A stretch of 64,000 nt of DNA from Ambrosia x helenae (lineage: Eukaryota; Streptophyta; Magnoliopsida; Asterales; Asteraceae): assembly GCA_030844895.1 (NCBI GenBank), contig CM061228.1:34720626-34784625 (forward strand). The letters run 5' to 3'. Shown here piece by piece: positions 44,419 through 55,200 of this stretch. Below the pieces are notes generated by a model, which worked only from the letters and a program-made list of their open reading frames with translations, had not been told where the DNA came from and did not search any database. Position numbers and translations under genes: made by a program. Each line of letters starts with the position of its first letter. Positions within the stretch are counted from its first letter, which is position 1.

Positions 44419-46500
44419 TTGGCCCTTCTTAGTGTAAGAACTAACAATTTTTACAAGAAAACTGGGAGAAGGTTTCCAGGGTTAACTGGCAGATCTAAGG
44501 TTGGGTTGGATAAATCAAAGATAAAGTGTTACAAATGTCATAGACTTGGTCATTTTGCTAGGGAATGTAGGGGTCAACATGGTACACCTATGATCACCTA
44601 TCCAAATCAAAGACCACAGACCAATACTTATCAGAATTCCTATAATGCCCCTGGACCAAATGTGCAAAACACTGCTCATTTTGCACAGTCCTCAAACACT
44701 GTTCCTGTCCAGTATGTCCAAACCACTGTTCCTCAGATCCACTATGTGCAAACACCTGTTGCTCAAGCACCTGTGCAAACGACTGTTGCTTCATCCTCTG
44801 CTCCTGCAGAGACCAGTCAACAGAGCTTCTTTACACAAGGCTTTGTTGATTGGAGCAGTCTACCTGATGAGTTAACAGATGAAAATTTTGCACTAGTTGC
44901 CAAAGCTGAAAATGAACCAGAAAACTTTTGTTTCATGGCTATGGTTGATGAGATTGAATCTGAGGAGGTGGTGACTGAATCTGATGTTGTGACTGATGAT
45001 GTTGTTGATGAAGTTGTTACAGGTGAAAAACCTGAAGAAGAGGTTGTGAATCTCTCAGATCCCTGGGGTGCATCTGATGACTGTGAGTGCAAGTGTGATT
45101 GTGCATTGATGGCTGCTGCTAAGGTATCTCCTCAAATTCTTAAAGAGTTGTGTTCTGACAAATGTGTAATTGCATTTGCTAACATCAAAGAGGTGAATGA
45201 AAACCTTAGAAAGAAAATTTTGGATGATGAAGTTAAATTTGAAAAACTTTCAAAAGATTTAAAAACAAGTTTAACTGTAAAAGAGTCTGAAATAAGCAGC
45301 TTAAAACATGAAGCAACCATAACCAAAGACCAGCTCCAAACTATGATAGCAAAATATCAAAGTTGTAAAAGTGAGCTTGAGTCTACCCAAGTTGAATGTG
45401 AGAAATGGGTGGAATCATGTAGAGGTTTTGAGATGCTACTCAACAAACAAACCAAAAGTCATGTGAAGTTTGGTTTTGGTTTTGAAACCACTGCTCCAGC
45501 TTTTGAAAACACTGACAAAAAGAGTCAAAAGTCTGTTGAGATAGTTCCAACAAACCTACAGGGTCAAGAGATTAAAATCACTGAACCAAATGGTAAGAAA
45601 ATTGTTCTTGAAAAACCAGAAGGTTCCTCATCTTATACTGAACTTGAAAAGTATGAATTTAAACCTACCTGGTCTGATGAGTGTGATACTCTTGAGAATT
45701 TTAAACCTGATGATTTCAAAACACCTGAGGGAAAGACAGCTCCTCAAGCAAAAGTCATTCCCCTGGCAAAAGTCATTCCCCTGAAAAATCTTCCAGCAGA
45801 TGCTCAAACATCTGCTGAAAAGAAGGCTGAAAAGGGGAAGAAGAAAGAAAAGACTGTCAACTTGTTCTGTGATTTCTGTGAAAAGAAGAATCATGTCACT
45901 AAAAACTATTTTCTTCTAAAAGCATATGACATTAACAAAGGAACAAGTGAATGTGATTCCAAAGCCACATGCTCAATATGTGGGAAAAAGAATCACAAGA
46001 CCAAAGAGTGCTTGTATCTCAAAAAATTTGATGTAAAAATACAAGAATACAAAGCTAAAACTCTTGCAAACCCTGTGGTTAGTACTTCAAAAGGAAAGCC
46101 CAAACAGACTTTCACCCCTGTCCAAACACCTGTTACTAAAAGGCTTGAAACATCTGCTTTTAGAGATGTCCAAGTAACAGATGCTCCACCCTCAAGCAAA
46201 TACCCAAGAGGTTATGGTCAACCACCATGTCACAGTCTGCCACATGTTTATGAGGAGCCAAAAAGACCCTCTAAACCAAGAGTGAACAGAAATCCATATG
46301 GGTATTATCATCTGTCAGGAAGTGATCAAACAACTGCTGCCCCAAGTGTTGACATTCAAGCACTGGCAAATGGTCAGCAGCAGTTGTTGAACTTAATTCC
46401 AAAACTAGTCCAAACCACTGATCACCTTCCAAAGCTTGAGTCTAAAAGGTCTGATGACCCATCCAAAGCCAACTTGGCTTTGGACACTCACCAAAACTAA
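44419..46500 (+). CDS. Element E: gag, C-terminal part with zinc knuckles
   Basis: An open frame of 693 codons in phase with 43450-44418, with no ATG at its head, so it needs readthrough or is cut off by the upstream stop. A canonical knuckle CYKCHRLGHFAREC lies near residue 37. A Gln/Pro/Thr-rich stretch (70-140) and an acidic region (150-215) follow. A coiled-coil-like block with KESEISSLKHEATITKDQLQ lies near 290-340. Two more knuckle-like modules are CDFCEKKNHVTKN (His but no final Cys) and CSICGKKNHKTKEC near 485-530. It ends DTHQN. The long extra gag tail is typical of Sireviruses. Confidence 0.82.
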   Translation: MALLSVRTNNFYKKTGRRFPGLTGRSKVGLDKSKIKCYKCHRLGHFARECRGQHGTPMITYPNQRPQTNTYQNSYNAPGPNVQNTAHFAQSSNTVPVQYVQTTVPQIHYVQTPVAQAPVQTTVASSSAPAETSQQSFFTQGFVDWSSLPDELTDENFALVAKAENEPENFCFMAMVDEIESEEVVTESDVVTDDVVDEVVTGEKPEEEVVNLSDPWGASDDCECKCDCALMAAAKVSPQILKELCSDKCVIAFANIKEVNENLRKKILDDEVKFEKLSKDLKTSLTVKESEISSLKHEATITKDQLQTMIAKYQSCKSELESTQVECEKWVESCRGFEMLLNKQTKSHVKFGFGFETTAPAFENTDKKSQKSVEIVPTNLQGQEIKITEPNGKKIVLEKPEGSSSYTELEKYEFKPTWSDECDTLENFKPDDFKTPEGKTAPQAKVIPLAKVIPLKNLPADAQTSAEKKAEKGKKKEKTVNLFCDFCEKKNHVTKNYFLLKAYDINKGTSECDSKATCSICGKKNHKTKECLYLKKFDVKIQEYKAKTLANPVVSTSKGKPKQTFTPVQTPVTKRLETSAFRDVQVTDAPPSSKYPRGYGQPPCHSLPHVYEEPKRPSKPRVNRNPYGYYHLSGSDQTTAAPSVDIQALANGQQQLLNLIPKLVQTTDHLPKLESKRSDDPSKANLALDTHQN

Positions 46501-46512
46501 TCCATTACTGAT

Positions 46513-47513
46513 GTGCAGGGAGCTTCTGCTTGTTTAGATAGTCTTTGGTATGTAGATAGTGGAGGCTCCAGGCACATGAAAGGATGTAGAGCCCTTCTTC
46601 TGGACTTCTTGGCTCATGGAGGGGGTGATATATCCTTTGGTAATGATTCAAAAGGTAAGGTGTTGGGTTCAGGGACTGTACAAGCTGGTAAACTCAAGTT
46701 TGAAAATGTCAATCTTATTGATAATCTCAAGTTTAATCTTCTGAGTGTTTCACAAATGAGTGACAAAGGTTATGGCTCATTTTTCACAAAGAAAACTTGT
46801 AAGATTATTAGGCCAGAAGTGGTGAAAAAGATTGATACCATTATTTCTGAGAGCAAAGCACAACTTGTTGCTCATAGAAGTGGCAATGTGTATGTTGTTG
46901 ATATGTTAAAGGACAATCCTATGGCAAATGTCTGTTTGTTTTCTGCTGCCTCCACTAAGGAGACAGAATTGTGGCATAGGAGATTGGGTCACACCAACCT
47001 TAACACTATCAACACACTCTCCAAACAAAGCCTTGTCAGAGGTTTACCATCAAAAGAATTTAAATGTGATGAGCATTGTGTTTCTTGTTTAAAAGGGAAA
47101 CAACATAAAAGCTCTTACAAATCCATTGATGAGTCCAAAACCAGTCAGTGTCTACAATTGTTGCACATGGACTTGTTTGGCCCTGTTAAAATCATGAGTC
47201 TAAGAAGAAAGAGATTTTGTCTTGTCATAGTTGATGATTTTTCTAGGTTTACATGGACTTACTTTTTACATTCTAAGGATGAGACTGCAGGTATTTTGAA
47301 GGACTTTGTCACCAAAGTTGAAAAACAATATGACTTGCCAGTAAAAGTCTTCAGGAGTGACAATGGAACAGAGTTTAAGAATAAGGAGTTGGATGACTTC
47401 TGTGTGTCAAAAGGGATTGTGAGGCAGTACAGCATCCCAAGAACACCAGAACAAAATGGGGTGGTTGAGAGGAAAAATAGATCTCTTATAGAAGCTGCAA
47501 GAACCATGCTAGC
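46513..47513 (+). pseudogene. Element E: protease-integrase part of pol, cut by D
   Basis: In the same phase as gag, after TAA at 46498-46500. Protease motif WYVDSGGSRHMKG near residue 12, LLSVSQMSDKGY, GAG-pre-integrase LWHRRLGHTNLNT near 160, integrase HMDLFGPVKI (first Asp), RSDNGTEF (second Asp) and PEQNGVVERKNR (Glu). It breaks off at EAARTMLA where the D LTR starts; the next nine codons are LTR read-in. RT and RNase H are outside the window. No ATG precedes the protease Asp. The catalytic triad is intact up to the break. Confidence 0.87.
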
Positions 47514-48233
47514 TGTTGGATCAGTTTGCTCTTTTTGCTAAGTAAGAACTTGCTATCTTGACACTTAAGTGTTTAGCAAGTCCTTGTAAATCTGATTATA
47601 AGCACAGCGGAATGTATAAGTTAAAGCAACACTTTTTATATTAAGGAAGAGTTATTACTCCCCCTTGATGATTGAAACTAATAAATGACAAGTATTTATT
47701 ATGAATCTAAGCAGTAAATGAGAATTAGATACTTAGACAGATTCACAATAAATACAGAAATGGAATAGAACAGTGATAGTGTTTGAAGGATTTTTCTATT
47801 AAAATCAATGTCTAAAATAGAAGGTTGAAGCCTCCTATTTATAGACGTTTACATACATGTATCTTGCCCAAAAAGCAAGTACAGAAACAACAGAAACAAG
47901 TTGCACAAGTTGCAACATTGAATCAAACAAATACAGCTAAAAGTAATAATAAACAATAAACTACTGATCCAAAAGGCGGTGGAAAATATCTGATGCTAAG
48001 TGCTGATGAATGACAAACTACTGATGAGTAGTTTGTCTTCAGTACTTCTGAAGTGAACTTGTCTGGTTTGGACTTCAGAACTTCTGATGAAGTTTCTTCT
48101 TCAGCACTTCTCATATCTTCTCATCAGCAGTTTCTTGTCTTCTCTTCAGTACTTCTATACTTAGCCAAAATGACAGAAGTGAATTAGACTAAGGTTTCCA
48201 AAAGTGGTTTCACCAATCCTCTTTGTCCTAACA
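47514..48233 (-). repeat. Element D: 3' LTR
   Basis: 720 bp; on the minus strand TGTTAGGACAAAGAGGATTG to CAAACTGATCCAACA. The U3 part (47980-48180) is dense in ACTACTGATGA and CTTCTGATGA motifs. Its opening is similar to the LTR of C. Confidence 0.9.
47835..47844 (-). promoter_or_regulatory. TATA box in LTR of element D
   Basis: Minus-strand CTATAAATAG, about 390 bp from the LTR start, matching the positions in C and E. Confidence 0.6.
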
Positions 48234-48274
48234 ATCTCCCCCTGGATTGATGAAGCCAAAACCCCACTAATTCC

Positions 48275-51200
48275 TTATGTTTTTCTTCTGTCTTGAACAA
48301 TCTTCCATATCTCTTTGTACATGGTGTTCTTGAGCTGGTTTAACTGACCATCAGATAGAGATCCTCTCTGTGGTTCTAGATGTTGAATTGTGAGCAGGTC
48401 TTGTGTTGACAGTTTCTTTAGATCACTGATCTTCTTGTAAGCCCTGCTTGAGAGGTCTCTTCTTGTCAACAATACTGAGTTGTTATCAGTAAGTGACCAT
48501 CTGATGATAGGGATCTTTGACTTGTTAAAGTCAGAAGAATAGGGAACCAGACGTGTCCCTTGGGTTGATGGTCCTGAGTGCTGGATGTTTTCAGTTTCAG
48601 ATAGCCTCAGGTGGGATTCTCTTCCTTGTTGTTGTTGCATATCAGGCATCTGAACAGTTGGGAGATGGTGTTCAGTCACTACTCTGGTATGCAGTTTTTC
48701 TTTGATGGTCTTTTGTATTTGGTAGGCAAAAGTGGAAGGATCCCTGAATTGTGTTAACAAAGGTTTCTCCTCAATGTCAAAATCTGAATGGACTATTGAA
48801 CTTCCTACAAGTAGTACCATTTTGAAGTCAGTTTTGACATTGTCCTCTGCCTTCTTCTTCTGAGTAGCAGGTCTTCTTGATACACCAGAAGTTCTAACTA
48901 CTGATCTTGAAGGATCAGCAGTTTGAAACTTCTCTGGATTTGCAGCCTTGGCAGCCAAGTATTTTCTGTAAGTATCCATCAGTCTTTCTTCTTTACATCT
49001 GGATACTGAGGCTTTTGAACCATAGCCCTCTGCTACTAACTCTTCTATTATCTGGGCTCTCTTGGCCTTTCCTTCTTTGCTTGTGGCCATTTTGTCTGCA
49101 AGCAGTTGTGCTCTTCTTGTCAGCTCTTGCATTGAGAGTCCTTTGAGTGTAAAGGCTTTAGTCTTGCTGTTCTTGGTGATGTAAGACACCAGTTGTTGTC
49201 TTTTATCTTGTTCAGCAATCTCATCAAGGGTAGCCTGCCTTTGTAGTTCAGCTTCATAAGCCTGAAGTTTTTCTTCATGGCTTAAATCTAAATCATCCCT
49301 TTCTTCCAGAGTTTTCCAGATCTGATCTTCTCTAGCCATCTTGTTGGCTGCAATTAAGCTCTTCTCTAATAATTCAGCTGATTGAGAGATAGGAGAAGGG
49401 TTTAGTACAGTCATTGTTGTAACAGTTGTAGGCCTGATGGGATCAGATGTTGGTTGAATGGGAGCAGTGGTTCTAGAAGGGTCAGCAGTTTGAGGATTGG
49501 AAGTGTTAACCTCTGATGTGTTGACAACTGCTGATGGTTTGTCAACTACTGAAGGATTGTCTTCAGTACTTTCTGATTCTTCATCAGAAGTTTTGTCATC
49601 AGAAGTTTCTTCATTGTGCCTTAGGGATTCTTCAGATGTTTGGGTCTCATCTTCTTTCTCTGCTGCTTCAATTTCTTCTATTGAGACACCAAACTGTTTG
49701 GCCAATTTTTCTTTCCTGGCCTGATCTTTTTGATCTCTTTCAAGGATGGCCACTCTTGCCCTTATCCTGGCTTGGAATGACTCCTTAGGTTCCCTGATCT
49801 TCTCCCCCTTTTTGGATTCATCAATTTTAACCCTTGAAGCAGAGGGTTGGGAGATTTGTCCTTGAAGATGAGCAATCTGTTTGTTGTTGAAGTCTAGTTT
49901 GTTGGACAGATCATTCATCTTGGTCTTGATCACTCCAAATTGATTCTTGATGGACAGCTCCAAGTCAGCTGTGTATGTTTGGAAGTGATTTCTGATGAGA
50001 GTATTCATCATGTGGTACAGGGGACCCTCTGGGCTGCATAGCTGGTTCAGGTCTATGCTTGTTTGCCCAGGGAATTGGGTAGGCATTTGTTGTGAAGGGG
50101 GTGTTTTTGGGAGATCCTCATGTTGTACAGAGGATGCCACTCTAGGGGTTTTAGGGATTGAGTGGGCTTTAACCTGTGCAGAGGTGACTGGCTTCTTGAG
50201 CCTGGATACCCCTGAAACAGGACCTTCAGAAAGTGCCGTCAATTCAGTAGTTTGAGTGTGTGAAACATCATCCAAATTAATGGAATCATCTGAATCCCTG
50301 ATGTTGCCCTCAATGAGGACTGTCTCAGTTAAATCATGAGCTGAGCCCAACTCAGTTCTCTCATGAACCTCTTGTTCTTGGTACTGAGGATTTCCTACTT
50401 CAGGCATTAAGCCTTCATCAGTAGTTGCCACATCTGAGGTCTTAGCTATGTTACTTCTATCCTCAGATCCACCACTGGGTGGTAACTGAGTAGTAGCAGC
50501 CTCAGATGCCCCAAGAGTCTCTAAAATTGGGCTTAAAGACTCTGGTCCACCCTCATCTCTTGGGATAGGGCTAGAGATGTCCACATCCATGTCTGATGTA
50601 GTAGTTATGTCCCCTGTTTGTTGTGGTTGTAGGGGACTGACATGATCAGATGGGACCTTCTCTTTTAGCCCAGAGAGAAGTTTGGCAATTTCTATTGCCT
50701 CTTGTTCAGAAATTTGTGGGGTTGGTTCAGTAGTTTGGGCAATAGGTGAAAGTTGTTGTTCAGCAGTTTCAAAAGAAGAGTGTGTTTCAATAGTTTTTCT
50801 AAGTCTTTTTCTTTTGAATAAAATGGTTATGGGTGCTCTTGGTGGGGTTTGAGATGGATGAGACTGAGAGGGTGTTTCAGTCTCACCTATTTGAAGACCA
50901 GAATGCTCATGAGCATGTTCAGGCATCTCAACCTCCTGAACAGCTTTTCTTTTGGGTTGGTGGGGTGTTGTTTTTGTTGGCTTGGGCTTTTTGGCTTTTG
51001 GTGGTGTGAGTTTGGAAGATGTGGGCTTCAGGGGGACTTGTTGTTGTTCTCCCTGATCATCTTCTGGCCAGGCAGCCGGTTTGTTATGCCTTGAGTATGC
51101 TTGTGATGTTAAAGGATTTAAAGTTGAAATTTTTCCCACAAGCACCTCATTACCCAGTTCCCCTATTATGCATTGCATAATGAACCTTGGGTATAACAAA

Positions 51201-51775
51201 AACTTTTTCTTGGTATTATTGTGATGTAACACCAACTCATTGAAAAATAATTTTGATGCCCTGAATTTAGTTTCATTCACAATGGAATGAAATATTGGTT
51301 GAAAAGTGGAGGGCATCTGGTCATAAGACCCTGTTTTTGGACTCAAACACATAATAATATAATGAAACAAAAGCTTGTATTTTGGTTCAAAATATTTTTT
51401 AAAGATTGTAGCATGGGAGAGAGTACCTTGATAACCACACTCAGTCATGGTTAGGTGAATATCAGTATTAGCAACATGGTCAGGGGCAGTTACATCATCT
51501 AGACCCAGTCTTGTTGCCAGTGTGGCCGGTGTGATGGTCAGTTGTTTCCCTTTTATTTTTGAGTTGAGGGAAATGACCTCATCATCCGTTGTCACCGTCT
51601 CAGCATTTGCCCAGAACTCATTCAGAGTTTCAGTGTGAATTGGTGGGTTTATTGTGAGAGCAGTAAAATATTGGGATTTTACGACAAGATCAATGATCTC
51701 ATCGTATTGGGACCAGCCTTCTTGTTTTTCAAGAAAGGCCCTTTGATTGTGTCCCTGTTTTAGAACTAGAGCCAT
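48275..51775 (-). CDS. Element D: ORF3, 1166-codon protein of unknown function downstream of pol
   Basis: Uninterrupted ORF on the pol strand, 490 bp after the pol stop and 30 bp before the PPT. Residues 1-230 form a compact-looking domain (NEFWANAETVTTDDEVISL, LATRLGLDD, TECGYQGTLSHATIFKKYF, FLLYPRFIMQCIIGELG) that reminds me of the family called putative plant transposon protein. Residues 240-330 are Pro/Lys-rich with basic clusters (KAKKPKPTK, FKRKRLRK). Residues 330-590 are Ser/Thr/Glu/Asp-rich and probably disordered. Residues 600-770 and 830-990 are charged and helical, likely coiled coils. Residues 1060-1166 form a conserved tail ending YKEIWKIVQDRRKT. I see no signal peptide or membrane segment, although this position is called envelope-like in SIRE-type elements. 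A decayed homologue is in C. Confidence 0.85.
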   Translation of the reverse strand: MALVLKQGHNQRAFLEKQEGWSQYDEIIDLVVKSQYFTALTINPPIHTETLNEFWANAETVTTDDEVISLNSKIKGKQLTITPATLATRLGLDDVTAPDHVANTDIHLTMTECGYQGTLSHATIFKKYFEPKYKLLFHYIIMCLSPKTGSYDQMPSTFQPIFHSIVNETKFRASKLFFNELVLHHNNTKKKFLLYPRFIMQCIIGELGNEVLVGKISTLNPLTSQAYSRHNKPAAWPEDDQGEQQQVPLKPTSSKLTPPKAKKPKPTKTTPHQPKRKAVQEVEMPEHAHEHSGLQIGETETPSQSHPSQTPPRAPITILFKRKRLRKTIETHSSFETAEQQLSPIAQTTEPTPQISEQEAIEIAKLLSGLKEKVPSDHVSPLQPQQTGDITTTSDMDVDISSPIPRDEGGPESLSPILETLGASEAATTQLPPSGGSEDRSNIAKTSDVATTDEGLMPEVGNPQYQEQEVHERTELGSAHDLTETVLIEGNIRDSDDSINLDDVSHTQTTELTALSEGPVSGVSRLKKPVTSAQVKAHSIPKTPRVASSVQHEDLPKTPPSQQMPTQFPGQTSIDLNQLCSPEGPLYHMMNTLIRNHFQTYTADLELSIKNQFGVIKTKMNDLSNKLDFNNKQIAHLQGQISQPSASRVKIDESKKGEKIREPKESFQARIRARVAILERDQKDQARKEKLAKQFGVSIEEIEAAEKEDETQTSEESLRHNEETSDDKTSDEESESTEDNPSVVDKPSAVVNTSEVNTSNPQTADPSRTTAPIQPTSDPIRPTTVTTMTVLNPSPISQSAELLEKSLIAANKMAREDQIWKTLEERDDLDLSHEEKLQAYEAELQRQATLDEIAEQDKRQQLVSYITKNSKTKAFTLKGLSMQELTRRAQLLADKMATSKEGKAKRAQIIEELVAEGYGSKASVSRCKEERLMDTYRKYLAAKAANPEKFQTADPSRSVVRTSGVSRRPATQKKKAEDNVKTDFKMVLLVGSSIVHSDFDIEEKPLLTQFRDPSTFAYQIQKTIKEKLHTRVVTEHHLPTVQMPDMQQQQGRESHLRLSETENIQHSGPSTQGTRLVPYSSDFNKSKIPIIRWSLTDNNSVLLTRRDLSSRAYKKISDLKKLSTQDLLTIQHLEPQRGSLSDGQLNQLKNTMYKEIWKIVQDRRKT

Positions 51776-52265
51776 GTGGTTTGGGTTTTGATCGAACAGT
51801 TGATTTGCAGGTTTAGGGTATTGAGAGAGAAGGAGGGATATTTTTGAGTTTGAAAGGATAAGTGTGGAGAAAAAGGTATTTATCAGAAGTTTTTAACCGC
51901 TTGAATCTTCTTTATTAGAAGTTTTTGAACCGCCTTTGGTTAAAAAACTTTTTATCAGAGGTTTTAAACTGATTAGGTCAAACCTCTGATGATGGGAAAA
52001 GTCAGATTTGCCCTTTTGACTTAAACTGCTGATGAAGGATTACTTCATCAGTAGTTCCCATTTTCTCTTCAGTAGTTTTAACAACTGATGAGAAATATTT
52101 TTATAAATACTTTTATTCATAACTTCTGAAGGTTATTTTATCAGAAGTTACACACTTTTCAGAAAATTATCCCCATACTGATGTTTGTTCATCAGTAGTT
52201 TCTCTCTTTTCAGAAGTTTTGTTGTAAGTGAAAAATGAAAAATTGTAAAATAAGAAAATAAGCAC
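51776..52265 (-). other. Element D: pol-ORF3 spacer rich in hairpin-forming motifs
   Basis: 490-bp non-coding spacer with at least ten copies of ATCAGAAGTTT, TCATCAGTAGTT or their complements (for example 51894-51906, 52024-52055, 52139-52150, 52191-52203). It probably contains the 5' untranslated part for ORF3 expression; no clear promoter is seen. Confidence 0.65.
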
Positions 52266-55200
52266 TTACAAATTTAGCATCCCAAGCATGGATACTAACT
52301 TCTGAAATGTTGATGTGTCAAGGGGTTTTGTGAAGATGTCAGCTATTTGATTAGCTGTTGCTACATGCTTCACCTCAATCTTGCCTTTTTCATAGCAATC
52401 TCTTATGAAATGGTACCTGATCTCAATATGTTTGGTTTTTGAGAACTGTACTGGATTTTGAATGATGCTAATGGCAGATTTGCTGTCTACAAACAAAGGT
52501 GTCTTGGTCTCTTTGATTCCATAATCAAGAAGTTGATATTGGAGCCATTGTATCTGTGATGTACAACTTGCAGCTGCAATGTATTCAGCTTCAGCAGTTG
52601 AAGTTGCAACAGATGTTTGCTTCTTTGATTGCCATGACACTAGACAGTTACCCAGGAATTGACAACCACCAGATGTTGACTTTCTTGTCATCTTACACCC
52701 TGCATAGTCACTATCTGAAAAAGCTGATAACTTGGTATTGCTTGAAGCAGGATACCAAATTCCCAGTGTTGGTGTTCCTTTCAGATATCTGAAAATTCTT
52801 TTGACTGCTATAAGGTGTGATTCCCTTGGTGCTGATTGATATCTAGCACAGACACATGTTGAAAACATAATATCTGGTCTAGAAGCAGTTAAGTATAAAA
52901 GGGAACCTATCATGCATCTGTACATGGTTTGATCAATCTGTTTTCCTTGATCATCAGGTTCAACTTGTGTGATTGGTGTCATGGGAGTGGAACATGATTT
53001 ACAGTCATTTAAAGAAAATTTGTTCAATAATTCTTTAACATATTTTGATTGATGTATAAAAGTTCCATTTGGTTGTTGCTTGATCTGCAGTCCTAGAAAG
53101 TACTGCAGTTCTCCCATGGTACTCATCTCAAATTTTGATTGCATGAGTTTCTTAAAATCATCACACAGTTTTGTGTTTGTTGAACCAAAAATGATATCAT
53201 CAACATAAATTTGAACAAGTAAGACATGATTTCCAACATGTTTAATTAAAAGAGTTTTATCAATGGCACCTCTTGTAAAGTTATTTTTGAGTAAAAAGGT
53301 GGAGAGTGTATCATACCAGGCTCTTGGAGCCTGTTTGAGCCCATAAAGAGCTTTGTCTAGTCTGTACACCCACTCAGGATGAGAAGGATCCTCAAACCCA
53401 GGTGGCTGACAGAAATACACCTCCTCTTTTATTTTTCCATACAAAAATGCACTTTTCACATCCATTTGATAAACTTTAATTTTGTTGGAAATGGCATAGG
53501 CCAGAAATAACCTGATGGCCTCAAGCCTTGCAACTGGAGCAAAGGTTTCATCATAGTCAATTCCCTCTTCTTGAGAGTACCCTTGAACTACCAGTCTTGC
53601 CTTGTTCTTGATTATCATACCAGCTTCATCTTGTTTGTTCCTGAAAACCCATCTTGTGCCAATTGGTTGCTTGTTTGGAGGTAAGGGACAGATTTCCCAG
53701 ACCTGTTGCTTGTTGAACTGAAGCAGTTCATCTTGCATAGCTTGCACCCAATTATTGTCTTTGAGGGCTTCCTGGTACTTCTTTGGTTCCAACTGTGAAA
53801 TAAAGGCTGAAAATAGGCAAAAGTTGGAGAGCTGGTTTCTGGTAAGAACACCTGAAGCTATATCACCCATGATTTGATCAAGTGGATGATCTCTGTGTTC
53901 AATCAGTTGTTGTAAACCACTGACAGGTGTAGGTGGCTCTTGTTCTTCAAACAAACTACTGAGGTCTATAATATCTGGTTCAGCAGTTTTAGCTTCTTCA
54001 GTAGTTGCAGGTGCTGAAGCAGATGTTTGAGTTTGGCCTTCAGTATTTGTTTGATTAGAAGTTTGAGAAACTTCTGATGGTGTTGAAGTTGACTTAATGA
54101 CTGTTTGAGGAGTCCATGGTGTAGGATCCTCATCTTCAAACCTTTGATCACCATAATAAGTAGGTTTGGAAGGAGTAACAGTCTTTTCAGGTCCAAAATG
54201 GAAGTTGTCAAGGTCAAAGAGTTCAGCAGGATGTGCTGGAATAAGAGTGTGTTTTGACTCATTGAACTTGACATTCAATGTTTCTTCTACTATCCTGGTG
54301 TGAGAATTAAAAACCTTGTAGGCTTTTCTAGTTGAAGAGTAACCAAGAAAGTAACCTGAGTCAACTTTGGCAGCAAACTTTGAAATAGATTCCTTGATGT
54401 TCAAGATGAAACATTGACACCCAAAAGCCCTGAAAAAGGAGATAAGGGGCTTCATCCCATGAAGAACTTCATAGGCAGTTTTGGAATGTCTCTTGACCAC
54501 AAGAACTCTATTCTGAACATAACATGATGTGTTAACTGCTTCTGCCCAAAAGTACAAGGGCAGTCCAGAATCAGCTAACATTGTTCTTGCTCCTTCTATC
54601 AATGTTCTGTTCTTCCTTTCTACTACACCATTTTGTTCAGGAGTTCTGGGAACACTGTATTGTCTAATAATCCCTTTAGACAAACAGAATTCATCCAGAG
54701 TTTTGTTCCTGAACTCTGTCCCATTGTCACTTCTAATGGTTTTGACAGATAGAGAATATTGTTTCTCTACTTGTAGAACGAAGAACTTGATGATTTCAGC
54801 AGCCTCATCCTTGGAAAATAAGAAGAATACCCATGTGAATCTTGAGTATTCATCAATGATGACTAAGCAGTACTTCTTTTTACCAAGGCTCATAATCTTG
54901 ACAGGTCCAAATAAGTCCATATGGAGTAGTTGAAGACATGCAGTTGTTTTTGATTCTTCAATAGACTTATAGGAGGACTTATGCTGTTTTCCCTTTAAAC
55001 AGGATACACAGTGTTCTTGACACTGGTATACTTTCAAAGGTAGACCTCTGACCAAGCCCATTTTTGTGACTTTATTTATGGTTTTAAAGTTCACATGGCC
55101 AAGTCTCCTGTGCCAGAGATCTGTTTCTGAAGTTGATGCCCTTGAGAAGAAACAGGCAGTGTTGTTCAATACTTTGTCTTTCTCAATGTCCACTGCATAG

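Larger units (their letters stand above)
42672..47513 (+). mobile_element. Element E: Sirevirus-type copia element, interrupted by D
   Basis: Plus strand: 5' LTR (42672-43302), PBS-like TTCGTATCAGAGCTTGG (43304-43320), gag, protease and integrase as far as EAARTMLA, where the 3' LTR of D begins. The rest of pol and the 3' LTR lie beyond D and F, past the window. It is related to C and D but is a separate subfamily, with different LTR and gag. It sits inside element H. Coding damage is slight, so it is younger than C and H. Confidence 0.87.

Noticed and set aside
54529..54933. 134-codon plus-strand frame inside pol of D (and similar shadows in ORF3, F and A)
   Set aside because: Antisense to strongly conserved integrase coding sequence; a shadow frame.
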